DNA from: Candidatus Tumulicola sp.
Lineage (GTDB): Bacteria > Vulcanimicrobiota > Vulcanimicrobiia > Vulcanimicrobiales > Vulcanimicrobiaceae
Assembly: GCA_036490475.1 (NCBI GenBank)
Contig: DASXDT010000006.1
Location: 1,550,001 to 1,614,000, forward strand
Direction: 5' to 3'
Length of the DNA: 64,000 bases
Shown: positions 25,316-34,915 of the stretch, in pieces
Layout: every line of letters starts with the position of its first letter
How positions within the stretch are numbered: the stretch's first letter is position 1
Notes under the pieces: generated by a model
Told to the model about the DNA's origin: nothing
The model's input: only the letters and a program-made list of their open reading frames with translations
Database searches by the model: none
Program-made: the position numbers and the translations under genes

Positions 25316-26896
25316 CTACATCCGGAATATGCCGAATTGCGTCCGCGGCTGCGGCGCATGCGCCGCGGCATCTAAACCAATCGCCAGAACGCGCCGTGTA
25401 TCCAAAGGATCGATGATCCCGTCGTCCCACATGCGGGCCGTCGAATAATACGGCGAGCCTTCGCGTTCGTATTTCTCTAAGATCGGCGCTTCGAACGCCG
25501 CCTTCTCTTCAGCAGTCATGCCGCCGCGAACGGTCGACAAAACGCTCGCAGCTTGCGGCCCACCCATCACGCTGATGCGCGCGTTGGGCCACATCCAGAG
25601 CTGGCGCGGCGAGTAGGCGCGTCCGCACATGCCGTAGTTGCCGGCTCCGAAACTGCCGCCGATCACGACCGTAAACTTCGGCACCTCAGCACACGCGACG
25701 GCCATCACCAATTTCGCGCCGTCTTTGGCGATGCCGCGATTCTCGTACTCGCGTCCGACCATGAACCCGGTAATATTCTGCAAGAACAACAGCGGTGTGC
25801 CGCGCTGCGCGCACAACTCGATAAAATGCGCCCCCTTGAGAGCACTCTCGCTAAACAAAATGCCGTTATTGGCCAAAATCCCAACCGGATGTCCGTCGAT
25901 CCGCGCGAACCCACACACAAGCGTCGTGCCGTACCGCGCCTTGAACTCGTGAAACTCCGATGCGTCGACCAGCCGCGCGATAATTTCGTGTACGTCGTAA
26001 CCGACTCGACTATCCGAAGGGATAACGCCATACAACTCGCGCGGATCGAATGCCGGATCCACCGGCTCGACGCGATCCCATTGCTGCGGGAGCTCCAGAT
26101 GCAGATTGCGCACGATCTCACGCACCATCGCCAGCGCTTGATTGTCGTCGTTGGCGAAATGGTCGGCCACACCGGAAACGCGGGTGTGCACGTCGGCACC
26201 GCCCAAATCTTCGGCCGAAACTTCCTCACCCGTGGCAGCCTTCACCAACGGCGGACCGCCTAAGAAGATCGTTCCGTTACCCTTCACGATCACGGTTTCG
26301 TCGCTCATCGCGGGAACGTACGCACCGCCGGCCGTGCACGAACCCATCACGGCAGCGATCTGCGCGATACGTTTGCTTGACATGCGCGCTTGATTGTAAA
26401 AGATGCGGCCGAAATGTTCGCGATCCGGAAATACGTCGGATTGCAACGGCAAGAACGCTCCGCCCGAATCGACCAAATAAATGCACGGCAAGTGATTCTG
26501 CTCGGCGACTTCTTGCGCGCGCAAATGCTTCTTGACCGTCATCGGGTAGTACGTACCGCCCTTAACGGTGGCGTCGTTCGCGACGATGACGCAATGCACG
26601 CCTTCAACGATACCGATGCCGGTGATGATGCCGGCCGACGGAGAGTCGTCGGAATACATGCCGCCGGCGGCCAGCGCCGAAAATTCCAAAAACTCGGAGC
26701 CGGGGTCGACCAGCCGGTCGATCCGTTCGCGAGCCGGCAGCTTGCCGCGCGATCGATGCTTGGCGACCGACTCCTCACCGCCGCCGGCGCGCACCGCGGC
26801 CAGCCGCGCGCGCAGCTCGGTTACCGAAGCGCTCATGCGCTCGAAATTGCGATCGAACGATTCGTCGCGCGCGAGACGCGATTCCAAGACGGCCAT
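25316..26896 (-). CDS. mccB: Acyl-CoA carboxylase carboxyltransferase, probable methylcrotonyl-CoA carboxylase beta
   Basis: A 526-residue biotin-dependent carboxyltransferase with the N- and C-type CT halves. Features: [120 protein letters not shown] and [31 protein letters not shown] and the QNITGFMVG region are typical of MccB-type subunits. It takes CO2 from the biotin of the mccA product. It lies ~5 kb from mccA, on the same strand but separated by oppositely transcribed genes. ATG 26896 is used; the frame stays open to 27148 and no strong Shine-Dalgarno decides the start. Confidence 0.9.
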   Translation of the reverse strand: MAVLESRLARDESFDRNFERMSASVTELRARLAAVRAGGGEESVAKHRSRGKLPARERIDRLVDPGSEFLEFSALAAGGMYSDDSPSAGIITGIGIVEGVHCVIVANDATVKGGTYYPMTVKKHLRAQEVAEQNHLPCIYLVDSGGAFLPLQSDVFPDREHFGRIFYNQARMSSKRIAQIAAVMGSCTAGGAYVPAMSDETVIVKGNGTIFLGGPPLVKAATGEEVSAEDLGGADVHTRVSGVADHFANDDNQALAMVREIVRNLHLELPQQWDRVEPVDPAFDPRELYGVIPSDSRVGYDVHEIIARLVDASEFHEFKARYGTTLVCGFARIDGHPVGILANNGILFSESALKGAHFIELCAQRGTPLLFLQNITGFMVGREYENRGIAKDGAKLVMAVACAEVPKFTVVIGGSFGAGNYGMCGRAYSPRQLWMWPNARISVMGGPQAASVLSTVRGGMTAEEKAAFEAPILEKYEREGSPYYSTARMWDDGIIDPLDTRRVLAIGLDAAAHAPQPRTQFGIFRM

Positions 26897-27015
26897 CGGC
26901 CAGGCCGTTCGGCGCTTGGCCGCCTCGTTCCGGCGCTGCCATACGACCCCGGCGAGCTTCGTGAAGCGCCGGTTAGATGTCGCTGCCACACCGGCTCCAA
27001 CCTGAAGCCGAGTGC

Positions 27016-27021
27016 TATACT
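27016..27021 (+). promoter_or_regulatory. -10 box (TATACT), likely leaderless promoter of the DUF1800 gene
   Basis: TATACT lies seven bases before the ATG at 27029, so the mRNA would start at or within a base or two of the start codon. No Shine-Dalgarno site can fit between them, which supports leaderless translation. A -35 hexamer is not evident. Confidence 0.45.
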
Positions 27022-27028
27022 GCACCCA

Positions 27029-28510
27029 ATGGCAATCGCGCAAACGACCGCCGATTTTGGCGGCATGAATCGTCCGCAAGGGCGTTTGGACGCGACCACC
27101 GCTCTGCTGCCGTTCGAAGGGCCGCTGACGGAGCGTTCGGCCGCACATTTACTGCGGCGCGCCGCCTTTGGCGGAACGCCCGAAGAAGTCGCCCGCTATG
27201 CAGCGATGAGCCCGGCCGCGGCCGTCGATTCGCTCGTTCGCTATCCGCAGTTGCGTGTCGACCCGCCGAGCGATCTCTACAGTCCGACTTCCCAGCTAGA
27301 ACAATACGGACCGGGCGGCTTGCGTTCGCTCGGCATCATGCAGCGCAAGGACCTCAACAAAGACATCCGGCGCCAAGAGCACGGATCGACGCTGTCGATG
27401 CAGGTCTGGTGGCTCAACCGCATGCTCGCATCGCCGGCGCCGCTGCAAGAGAAGATGACCCTGTACTATCACGGTCACTTCACCTCGACCGTCATTCGCA
27501 AGGGCATTTCGCCCGCGATGATGTTCGATCAGCAGCAACTGTTTCGGCAATATGCGCTCGGCAATCTTCGCGATCTCACCAAGGCCGTGGCCAAAGATCC
27601 GGCGATGCTCAGATATCTCGACAACGCTCGCAACTCGGTTTCGGAAAATAACGAAAACTTCGCGCGCGAGTTGATGGAACTGTTCACGCTTGGGGTCGAC
27701 CACTATACAGAAGAGGACGTGCGCAACTCGGCGCGCGCTTGGACCGGCTGGAAGGTCAATAAAATTACCGAACAAGCGTCCTTCGATCCGGCCGCACATG
27801 ACAACGGTTCCAAAACGTTCCTCGGGCAGACCGGCAACTTCGACGGCGACGACATCGTCAACATCATTTTCTCGCAGCAGCAGTGCGCGCGATTCTTCGC
27901 GACTAGCCTGCTCAATAATTTCGTCTACAACGACCCCGAGCCGGAGCTGGTCGACAGTCTCGCGGCCGTCATTCGCAAGAACGACTATAATCTCGAGCCG
28001 GTCATGGCGACGTTGCTGCGTAGCCGCGTGTTCTTCTCGCCGCGCGCCTATCGCGCATTGGTGAAGAGCCCGGTCGAGTTCGTGGTCGGCGCCTATCGGA
28101 CACTCGGCATCGACAAGCTCGACGGTACCGTACTGCCGATTCTTCGCGAAACCGGACAGATGCTGTTCTATCCGCCCAACGTCGCCGGTTGGCCGGGCGG
28201 TGCGAACTGGATCACGAGTGCCACGATGATCGCGCGTCAAAACTTCCTCAAACGCATCGCCAACTCGCAGACCCTCGAACAATCGACGTGGCTGAAATCG
28301 ATTCCGATGCACCCCACGACGGTGGCGCAAACCCTCTCTTCGGGAATCTTGCAAGGCGACGTCGCGCCCGCCTCGATGCATCAAATCGATTCGTATCTCG
28401 CCGGTGCGGGATCGGCGGCGCTGGCGGCGCTGACGATCGAAAACTACGACGAACGCGTGAGCGGCGCGACCTTTTTAGCTATGGCAACGCCCGCCTACCA
28501 ACTCAACTGA
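27029..28510 (+). CDS. DUF1800 family protein
   Basis: A 493-residue protein of the DUF1800 family. Signatures: [19 protein letters not shown] near the N-terminus, [87 protein letters not shown] and [24 protein letters not shown]. Function is unknown; members are nearly always paired with DUF1501 proteins, as here (12 bases downstream). No obvious signal peptide. The frame remains open to 26390 but that part is antisense to mccB. The start is fixed by the promoter-like TATACT just upstream. Confidence 0.9.
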   Translation: MAIAQTTADFGGMNRPQGRLDATTALLPFEGPLTERSAAHLLRRAAFGGTPEEVARYAAMSPAAAVDSLVRYPQLRVDPPSDLYSPTSQLEQYGPGGLRSLGIMQRKDLNKDIRRQEHGSTLSMQVWWLNRMLASPAPLQEKMTLYYHGHFTSTVIRKGISPAMMFDQQQLFRQYALGNLRDLTKAVAKDPAMLRYLDNARNSVSENNENFARELMELFTLGVDHYTEEDVRNSARAWTGWKVNKITEQASFDPAAHDNGSKTFLGQTGNFDGDDIVNIIFSQQQCARFFATSLLNNFVYNDPEPELVDSLAAVIRKNDYNLEPVMATLLRSRVFFSPRAYRALVKSPVEFVVGAYRTLGIDKLDGTVLPILRETGQMLFYPPNVAGWPGGANWITSATMIARQNFLKRIANSQTLEQSTWLKSIPMHPTTVAQTLSSGILQGDVAPASMHQIDSYLAGAGSAALAALTIENYDERVSGATFLAMATPAYQLN

Positions 28511-28522
28511 CTGCAGGCCAAA

Positions 28523-29743
28523 ATGAAACGTCTTAATTTTCTAGCGGGAACGCTTTCCGGACTCAGCGTGGTCGCAAGCGGCGATCATTTCTTCGCCAAG
28601 GCGCTCGCGCAATCGCCGCTGCCCGGTTTACCCGGCGGCGACAATCGTACGCTAGTGCTGGTGAATCTCATCGGCGGTAACGACGGTCTGAACTGCGTCG
28701 TACCGCACGGAAATTCCCAATACTATCGCGTGCGTCCGTCGCTGGCGATCGCATCGAGCGATGTGTTGCACATCAACTCGCAGGTCGGCTTCAATCCGAG
28801 GATGCGTTCGCTGAAGGGCTTATACGATAAGGGAATGGTCGCGGTGGTTCAGGGCGTCGGTTATCCGGACCCGAATCATTCGCACTTCCGTTCGAGCGAA
28901 ATCTGGCAGACCGCTGCTCCCGAAACGTACATGCACACCGGATGGCTCGGGCGGTATCTCGACTCGGCCGGCTTACCCGATAAAAATTTGTTCAAGGGCG
29001 TCGCGATCTCGCAAGTGCTGCCGGAAGCGCTGGTATCGGAGCGCATAGACGTTCCGACGATCGCCAACCTCAATCACTACGGTTTGGTGTCCGATCAGGA
29101 TCCCTATTCGCGCAATGCGTTTGCGCAGGATGCGCACGATCGCAGCCTACTCTTTCAATCGCCGTATCTCGGCCAGGTGATGCAGATCGAAGATCACGCG
29201 CAACGCGGTTCCGAAGAGTTGCCGCACCTGATCGGCGGCTACCGCACGCAGGCATCCTACCCGTCGTCGACGATTGGAAAGAGTCTCGCGCTGGCGGCAC
29301 AGATCATCGGCAGCAACATCGGTACCCGAGTGCTCTACGTCTCGCACGGTTCGTTCGATACGCACGTGAACCAAGTCCAGACACAGAACAATCTGCTCGG
29401 CCAGCTGTCCGACGCGCTGTCGGCCTTCTACACCGACCTCGCAGCGCACGGGAACGACAAGCGCGTGCTCACCATGACGTTCTCAGAGTTCGGACGGCGC
29501 ATTGAAGAGAACGGCGCGCGCGGTACCGATCACGGCGAAGCTTCACCGCTCTTCATGGTTGGCGGCGGAGTCAAGGGCGGAGTATACGGCTCCGATCCGG
29601 ATCTCAACAACACCAACATGGGCAATGTCAAGTTCAGCACGGATTTCCGTAGCGTGTATGCAACGGTACTCGAGCGTTGGCTCGGACGCCCGTCGGCCCC
29701 CGTCCTGGGCGGTCAGTTCTCGAAGCTTCCGATCTTAGCCTAA
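28523..29743 (+). CDS. DUF1501 family protein
   Basis: A 406-residue exported protein (signal-like N-terminus KRLNFLAGTLSGLSVVASG...AKALAQ) of the DUF1501 family, which is related to the alkaline phosphatase/sulfatase superfamily. Motifs: TLVLVNLIGGNDGLNCVVPHG, VQGVGYPDPNHSHFRSSEIWQTA, VLYVSHGSFDTHVNQ, VLTMTFSEFGRRIEENGARGTDHGEASPLFMVGGGVKGG. The conserved D-G, N-H-S-H, D-T-H and E-F-G-R...D-H groups could coordinate metal as in the superfamily. It forms a conserved unit with the upstream DUF1800 gene. Confidence 0.9.
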   Translation: MKRLNFLAGTLSGLSVVASGDHFFAKALAQSPLPGLPGGDNRTLVLVNLIGGNDGLNCVVPHGNSQYYRVRPSLAIASSDVLHINSQVGFNPRMRSLKGLYDKGMVAVVQGVGYPDPNHSHFRSSEIWQTAAPETYMHTGWLGRYLDSAGLPDKNLFKGVAISQVLPEALVSERIDVPTIANLNHYGLVSDQDPYSRNAFAQDAHDRSLLFQSPYLGQVMQIEDHAQRGSEELPHLIGGYRTQASYPSSTIGKSLALAAQIIGSNIGTRVLYVSHGSFDTHVNQVQTQNNLLGQLSDALSAFYTDLAAHGNDKRVLTMTFSEFGRRIEENGARGTDHGEASPLFMVGGGVKGGVYGSDPDLNNTNMGNVKFSTDFRSVYATVLERWLGRPSAPVLGGQFSKLPILA

Positions 29744-29771
29744 AGTCGCTTCGGCGGCATCGTAGGTTCTC

Positions 29772-29807
29772 GGTTGCATGTCGTGCAAAACACGGCGGCA
29801 TGCAACC
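29772..29807. promoter_or_regulatory. Inverted repeat over the start of the MBL-fold gene
   Basis: A perfect 9-bp inverted repeat, GGTTGCATG at 29772-29780 and CATGCAACC at 29799-29807, with an 18-base spacer. The right arm contains the ATG at 29800 and ends one base before the second ATG at 29809. As RNA it could hide the start region; as DNA it could be an operator or the terminator hairpin of the upstream gene, though no T-run follows. Confidence 0.45.
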
Positions 29808-30621
29808 GATGGAACGCATCGCCGGCCGTTCCTCCATTCTCTTTCTCGGCAGCGGTGGTGCGCGCTTCGTCGTTGCACGGCAACTGCGTTCGTCGGCCGG
29901 AATGTGGATACGGTTTGGCGACACGCAAATCCACGTCGATCCCGGTCCAGGCGCCTTAGTACGGGCGCTCTCGCACGTTCCACCGTGCAATCCGCGCGAA
30001 CTCGAAGCGATCGTTCTTTCGCACAAACATCTCGACCACTCCGGCGATGTCAACGCGCTGATCGAAGCCATGACGTCGGGCGGTTTTCGCCGTCGCGGAC
30101 AAATTCTGGCGCCGGCCGATGCCTTCGAACACGGCGCCGTCGTGCTTGCGTACTCGCAACGGTATGCCGGAACGGTCGTGCGCCTCGAACCATCTTCCGG
30201 GCCATACGCGATTGGTGATGTCGAACTGCGTACGTCGATGCCGCATCTGCACGCGGTGCAGACGTACGGCATGCATTTCACGTACGGCGGCTTGCGCGTC
30301 GCGTACCTACCGTGCGGCCGCTTCTTCACCGGCCTCGCCGAAGACTACGCACAGCACAAACCCGACGTGCTGGTCATTAACGTTCTTCGCTACCGCGATG
30401 ACGCCAAGGTCGACCATCTCACGTTCGATGGTGCGCGATCGATTGTCGAAGCCGTTCGTCCAAGGGTCGCGATCATGCAGCATTTCGGAACGAAGATGCT
30501 CGAAGCGCAGCCGCGTCATTTGGCCCAAGAGTTGGAAGACGAACTGGGGCTGCGCGTGATCGCCGCCCACGACGGCTTGACTGTCGATCTCGACACCGAG
30601 GTTGCCGCGGTTGGCGTTTGA
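29800..30621 (+). CDS. Metallo-beta-lactamase-fold hydrolase
   Basis: A 273-residue cytosolic MBL-fold protein of the ribonuclease Z/AtsA-like type. The core is IVLSHKHLDHSGDVNALIEAM (H-x-H-x-D-H metal site), preceded by FLGSGGARFVVARQLRSSAG and IHVDPGPGALVRAL. Downstream metal ligands may be the His in SMPHLHAVQTYG and the Asp/His in VAYLPCG and MQHFGTKM. The activity (phosphodiesterase, arylsulfatase or other ester hydrolysis) cannot be fixed. Start is ATG 29800 or ATG 29809; the frame is open to 29677 inside the DUF1501 gene. The stop overlaps the start region of the next GNAT gene. Confidence 0.82.
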   Translation: MQPMERIAGRSSILFLGSGGARFVVARQLRSSAGMWIRFGDTQIHVDPGPGALVRALSHVPPCNPRELEAIVLSHKHLDHSGDVNALIEAMTSGGFRRRGQILAPADAFEHGAVVLAYSQRYAGTVVRLEPSSGPYAIGDVELRTSMPHLHAVQTYGMHFTYGGLRVAYLPCGRFFTGLAEDYAQHKPDVLVINVLRYRDDAKVDHLTFDGARSIVEAVRPRVAIMQHFGTKMLEAQPRHLAQELEDELGLRVIAAHDGLTVDLDTEVAAVGV

Positions 30622-31036
30622 GATTACCCGGCCAGCCGATACATCGGTCGCGCAGTTTTTCCAGTGCAGCGAACGCGAGAATCTCAAGACGTTCTACGGC
30701 TTCTCGGTCATTTGGCACGAGCAGTCGCACGATTTCGCCGCGATCGACGCGGGCGAGACCGTCGGCGCCCTGACGATCCGGATCGCCGCCTCATTGGCGC
30801 ACATCGAGCGTCTGTTCGTGCAAACGGCGAATCGGCGCGTAGGCATCGGTCGCGGATTATTGGCCAACGCCGAGGACATCGCGAACTACTACAACTGCCA
30901 CAAGATGACGGTGCTCGTTCCGTCCGGCAGCGCAGCCCAGCGATTTTTCGAAGCCTGCGGATATCACCAGGAAGCGCTGCTGCCGCAGCATACGTTCAAG
31001 ATCGATATGTCCGTACTCCGTAAATTTTTATTGTAA
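30602..31036 (+). CDS. GNAT family acetyltransferase
   Basis: A ~144-residue N-acetyltransferase. The acetyl-CoA-binding region is AHIERLFVQTANRRVGIGRGLLANAEDIA (R-x-x-G-x-G/R type loop), followed by KMTVLVPSGSAAQRFFEACGYHQEA, the usual C-terminal helix-strand. The N-terminal part (AQFFQCSERENLKTFYGFSVIW) is less typical. Starts at TTG 30602 or TTG 30611, both inside the end of the MBL-fold gene. Substrate unknown. Confidence 0.75.
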   Translation: MPRLAFEITRPADTSVAQFFQCSERENLKTFYGFSVIWHEQSHDFAAIDAGETVGALTIRIAASLAHIERLFVQTANRRVGIGRGLLANAEDIANYYNCHKMTVLVPSGSAAQRFFEACGYHQEALLPQHTFKIDMSVLRKFLL

Positions 31037-31043
31037 GGGAACC

Positions 31044-32041
31044 ATGATCCACCGATCCGTCGTGGCTACCATTGCGCTCGCTCTGGCGGGTTGTTCGTCG
31101 GCCGCATTGCCAAATTCGACCGCGTCAAGCGCCGGAGCGGTGCGTTCGCTGGCCCGCGCGGCTCGCACGTTCGCGCCTAGTAGGGCCGCAGTAATCCCGG
31201 CTGACAAAGCGCCCTGGAAGGGCGCGTCGTGTACGTTTCGCCGACCTCCACCGGATATACGTACGTGTATCCGGGCGCACCGCACGCGCCCAGGAAAACG
31301 CTGTATTCGTTCGATCTCTATCCCGGTGTCGAAAACTCGATTCAGATCGACACAAAGCAGAACGTCTACTTCGCCGATTCGTACTCGACGTGGGTATACG
31401 AATACGCTCCCGGTACGAATACGCCGGTCAAGAGTTTCCCGACCACACAATCACCGTACGATATTGCTCTACGCGGCAATACGCTGTACGTCTTTGAGGG
31501 TCAGTTGAGCGGCGGGATCGCGGACATTGCGATCTACGAGAACGGAAGTACGAAGCCGACGCGGACGCTAGCGGACGGGAACGTTCAGTATCCGTCCGGC
31601 CTAGCAGTCGACCAGGTCGGCAACGTGTTCGTCGGTTACGAAGGGCCGAGTTTTACGTCGGGCATCGGTGAGTTCGTGCGTGGCAAAGGCTCGATGAAAG
31701 TTTTGAACTCGAACGTGCTGCCGCTCGCACTCGCGATTGACGGTGCGGGGAATCTATTGGCTGACGTGGTGTCCGCAGGCTCGAACTCGAGCATCCAAAC
31801 CTATCCGCCGGGGAAAACGAGCCCGAGCAAATCGATCGATAATCTGCCCTGGCTCTATCAGTTCTCGCTGACGGCCGACGGCAAGCATTTCTATGCGGGC
31901 GACTCTGGATACAACGCGACATCGTATCAATACTACACGTATCCGGGCGGCAAGCTGGTGTACACGTATGCAGTGCCGGGCGCATTTGCAGGCGTGGCCG
32001 GCATCGCTGCTGCGCCGTCGCTAGTCGTTGGAAAGTGGTAA
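31044..32041 (+). pseudogene. Beta-propeller lipoprotein with a frameshift near 31209-31229
   Basis: The N-terminus is in one frame from ATG 31044 (MIHRSVVATIALALAGC|SS lipobox, then ...VIPADKAPWKG), while the propeller body is in another frame from about 31205 to 32041 (GRVVYVSPTSTGYTYVYPGAP, VENSIQIDTKQNVYFADSY, YPSGLAVDQVGNVFVGYEG, LPLALAIDGAGNLLADVV, QFSLTADGKHFYAGDSGY). Joining them needs a one-base deletion between 31205 and 31230, where a tight hairpin GCGCCCT-GGA-AGGGCGC sits. It may be a true pseudogene, a programmed shift, or an assembly error at the hairpin. The intact protein would resemble the other propeller lipoproteins here. Confidence 0.75.
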
Positions 32042-32111
32042 CGAGCGCGCGTCCTGGGCAACCGCCCGACGTTGCAGGAACGGCGAGCTCGAGGGGCACG
32101 AGTTCGGGTAG

Positions 32112-33485
32112 TTAGCCGATCCTGTGGAACCGCGGCGGCTGATGACTGTCGCGCTGGTGCGGGCGCGCGTCGCCCTGTGAATTCTGGGGCGGTGCCGCGC
32201 CTTTGCGTCCACCCTGCTGCTGTTGATAGGTAGGCGCCGGCGGTTGTGCGTTGCGCGGCTGGGAAGAGCGCGGCTGCGGCTGCGGTTGTTGATAGCGAGC
32301 CGGCGGCGGCTGTTGCGGGTAGCGCTGCTGCACTTGTTGCGGGTAGCGCTGCGGATACTGCGGCGTCGCGTAGCGCGGAGCCGGCTGAGCGTACCGCGGC
32401 GCGACGTTCGCCGGAGCGAACGCACGAGCCGGTGCATAGGCGCGGGCCGAAGCCTGTTGCACCGGTCGCGGCAATCCCGGGAGCGTCTGAGTACTGCGCA
32501 GTTCGGCTTGTACGCGCGGGTGGTTGCGCGCCGATCCGTTGTAGAGGTATACCGAGCCGTTCTTGCTGTCGGCGGTAACGACAGGACCGCCGCCGCGCAC
32601 GGTGGCTTGCGTCATGTTCGTGCCGTTATGCACTTGCGTGCCGTCGTGAAAGCTCGACACGATGTGTCCCGAACCGCTGTGTGCGCCGATTTGCGCGCTT
32701 CCGCGAACGCCCAGCGCCACGTTGCCGTGCACCGATTCGAACCGTGCTAAGCCCGCCTGAAACGATCCGTTGTCGTATACGATCGAGCCGTATTGGCTGC
32801 TGGCCTCGATCTGATGCGACGTGCAGCCGCGAAACAGCATGTTGCCGGTGGCCGTACGCACGCGCAAACGATCGAAGGTCGAGTTGTTAGCGCGTACCTG
32901 GCCGTCGACCGCTTCGGCGTAGCCGCTGCCGTGCACGTGATTCATCGTGATGCCGCCGTTATCGACGTGTGCGATGAACGCGCCGTTGTAGTTGCGGAGA
33001 TTGTACTGTCCGGTTCCCACGTGCGCCGTCACCAATGCGGTGCCGCGGGGCACCATGATGGTTGTGTTACCGTGCCCTTGCGCGACGACGGCGTCGTGCG
33101 TCGAACCTTGCAGTTGCGGCATCACGAACGACTCTTCGGGAAGCGTCACGTTGCCGTGTGATGTCGAGACGTTCTGCGACCAGGCGGTGTACTGATGCGA
33201 CAAATTCGGATCGACCGCCGATGCGGGCACGTGTCGCACGTTCACCGTTCCTTGGGTCTGCACGCTCACGTCGGGCCGGTCCCAGGTTTGCACGTTCAAC
33301 GTGCCGCTGTCGAGTTGGACGTTCAGAACCGGATTGGGTCCCACCGAGACGGACTGGTCGGCCAATGCAGCCGCCGCGGGCACGGCGGCCCAGCAGAGAA
33401 CTGCGAACGCGAACATCTGGCCCCAGCGCGCGGGGCGGCGGTTGGACACGTCTCTATTGTATCTGCCTGCGGTCGCGTCCATCAT
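32112..33485 (-). CDS. DUF4097-like surface protein with Gln/Pro/Arg-rich tail
   Basis: A 457-residue exported protein. After an N-terminal signal (GQMFAFAVLCWAAVPAAAALA) comes a right-handed beta-helix-like region with repeated short turns (LNVQLDSGTLNVQTWDRPDVSVQTQG; GQYNLRNYNGAFIAHVDNGGITMNHVHGSG; GNMLFRGC; GNVALGVRGSAQIGAHSGSGHIVSSF; VVTADSKNGSVYLYNG), as in putative adhesins (DUF4097). The last ~120 residues are low complexity, rich in Q, P, R, Y, A (RYPQQ repeats), and likely disordered. Its ATG overlaps the histidine kinase stop by 4 bases, so it belongs to the five-gene regulatory operon and may be its output or sensor. Confidence 0.7.
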   Translation of the reverse strand: MMDATAGRYNRDVSNRRPARWGQMFAFAVLCWAAVPAAAALADQSVSVGPNPVLNVQLDSGTLNVQTWDRPDVSVQTQGTVNVRHVPASAVDPNLSHQYTAWSQNVSTSHGNVTLPEESFVMPQLQGSTHDAVVAQGHGNTTIMVPRGTALVTAHVGTGQYNLRNYNGAFIAHVDNGGITMNHVHGSGYAEAVDGQVRANNSTFDRLRVRTATGNMLFRGCTSHQIEASSQYGSIVYDNGSFQAGLARFESVHGNVALGVRGSAQIGAHSGSGHIVSSFHDGTQVHNGTNMTQATVRGGGPVVTADSKNGSVYLYNGSARNHPRVQAELRSTQTLPGLPRPVQQASARAYAPARAFAPANVAPRYAQPAPRYATPQYPQRYPQQVQQRYPQQPPPARYQQPQPQPRSSQPRNAQPPAPTYQQQQGGRKGAAPPQNSQGDARPHQRDSHQPPRFHRIG

Positions 33486-34900
33486 GAAGGGCCGGTGAAC
33501 GGTATGGCCAGCATGGGCAAGCGCACCCGAAAAAGGGCGCCGCCGCGCTCGGAACGGCCGACCGTCACCTCTCCATCGTGCACTCGGGCGATCGAACGAA
33601 CGATGGCGAGCCCCAGGCCGGTGCCCGGTACGGCGCGCGAGCGGGCCTTATCGGCGCGGTAGAAGCGGTCGAAAACCAGGGGCAGCTCCTCTTCGGGCAC
33701 GCCCGGGCCACTGTCGGCAACCTCGACGAAGGCGTTCGGACCCTCGCTGCTCACGTGGACGTCCACCCCGCCTTGCTCGGTGAACTTGAGGGCGTTGTCG
33801 ACGAGGTTCGAGACGAGCTGGCGTAACAAGCCGGGATCCCCCAGCACGGTCGGCGTTCCGTCGTAACGGAAATCGAGGGCGAGGTGCTTTTCCTCGGCTC
33901 GGGGCTGCGCGTGCTTGGTCACCTCGCTGGCGACCTGCGCCAACGACACCGGCTCCTTGGGAACGTCGTCGCCGCGGTCGGCCTTGGCCAGCGTCAGCAT
34001 GCCGTTCACCATGTCGGCCAGCGTGGCACTTTCGCTCGCGATCGTCTCGAGGCTGTCGCGCAACACTTCGGGATTGCGGTCACCCCAGCGCAGCAGCATC
34101 TGAGCGTTCGAATTGATCGACGTCAGTGGCGTCTTGAGTTCGTGCGATGCATCCGAGATGAACTGGCGCTCGCGGGCGAACGCTTCGGATAGGCGCTGCA
34201 GTAAATCGTCGAAGCTCGTCGCCAAGCGACCGATCTCGTCGCGGCGCTGCGTCCAGCGAAGACGTCGCGTTAGCCGGTCGAAACCGATCTGCCGCATTGC
34301 GTCCGACAGCTCGTTCAGCGGCGTCGTAATCTGCGCGGCCAAACCGATCGAAAACAGCACGACCGCCAGCGCGGCGCATACCAGGACCAACGCGATGGCG
34401 TCGCGCGCCCGAGCGAACGTTTGATTCAGCGCATCGAGCGGTTCGGCGACGTGCACGATTGCCGAACTATCGCCCTCGCGTAAATACCGGTCCTCGACGA
34501 GAAACGGACGCCCATCGACGGTGACGTTGCGATAGTCGGTTTGACGTTTGGCGGAGAGCGACGCATTGGGCGGAATGCTGGCATCGCCGAGATTCGCCGT
34601 TTTCGCGAGCGGATAGCCGGCCGCGGAGTCGACTTGCACGAAGCTGCTGGGCGAGCTCCAGTTAGCTAGATTGCTACTGGTAAAGAGAAATTGCAGGCTG
34701 GCCGGCGAGCTGCCCTGCACCGAAAACGGATTCGACTGCGCGGCCGATTGCACGATCGCGCGCATCGTGGCCGATACATTGGCCATCGACTGATCGTAGA
34801 GAATGCCTTGAAAGCGCCACGCGATGATGCCGCTGGTGGCCGCCAGCACGACGATCAACAGGGCCGCATACGACAACGCGATGCGCCATTTTAGTGACAC
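33482..34900 (-). CDS. Sensor histidine kinase
   Basis: A 472-residue membrane kinase. Order: TM1 (IALSYAALLIVVLAATSGIIAW), ~130-residue periplasmic sensor without a known motif, TM2 (AIALVLVCAALAVVLFSIGLAAQI), HAMP (TPLNELSDAMRQIG...RRDEIGRLATSFDDLL), HisKA with H253 in SDASHELKTPLTSI, and HATPase with the N, G1 and G2 boxes (LVSNLVDNALKFTEQ; VADSGPGVPEEE; GTGLGLAIVRSIARVHDG). Pairs with the OmpR-type regulator 15 bases upstream. The stop overlaps the following DUF4097-like gene, so a link to envelope state is likely. Confidence 0.96.
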   Translation of the reverse strand: MSLKWRIALSYAALLIVVLAATSGIIAWRFQGILYDQSMANVSATMRAIVQSAAQSNPFSVQGSSPASLQFLFTSSNLANWSSPSSFVQVDSAAGYPLAKTANLGDASIPPNASLSAKRQTDYRNVTVDGRPFLVEDRYLREGDSSAIVHVAEPLDALNQTFARARDAIALVLVCAALAVVLFSIGLAAQITTPLNELSDAMRQIGFDRLTRRLRWTQRRDEIGRLATSFDDLLQRLSEAFARERQFISDASHELKTPLTSINSNAQMLLRWGDRNPEVLRDSLETIASESATLADMVNGMLTLAKADRGDDVPKEPVSLAQVASEVTKHAQPRAEEKHLALDFRYDGTPTVLGDPGLLRQLVSNLVDNALKFTEQGGVDVHVSSEGPNAFVEVADSGPGVPEEELPLVFDRFYRADKARSRAVPGTGLGLAIVRSIARVHDGEVTVGRSERGGALFRVRLPMLAIPFTGPS

Positions 34901-34915
34901 GAACGGACCTTGGAA

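Noticed and set aside
26390-27028. Upstream open frame of the DUF1800 gene
   Set aside because: Antisense to mccB; promoter and family N-terminus point to ATG 27029.
32150-32480. Repetitive CAG/CCG-rich DNA as a CRISPR or tandem repeat array
   Set aside because: Irregular codon-level repetition that encodes the Gln/Pro/Arg-rich tail; no regular repeat-spacer pattern.
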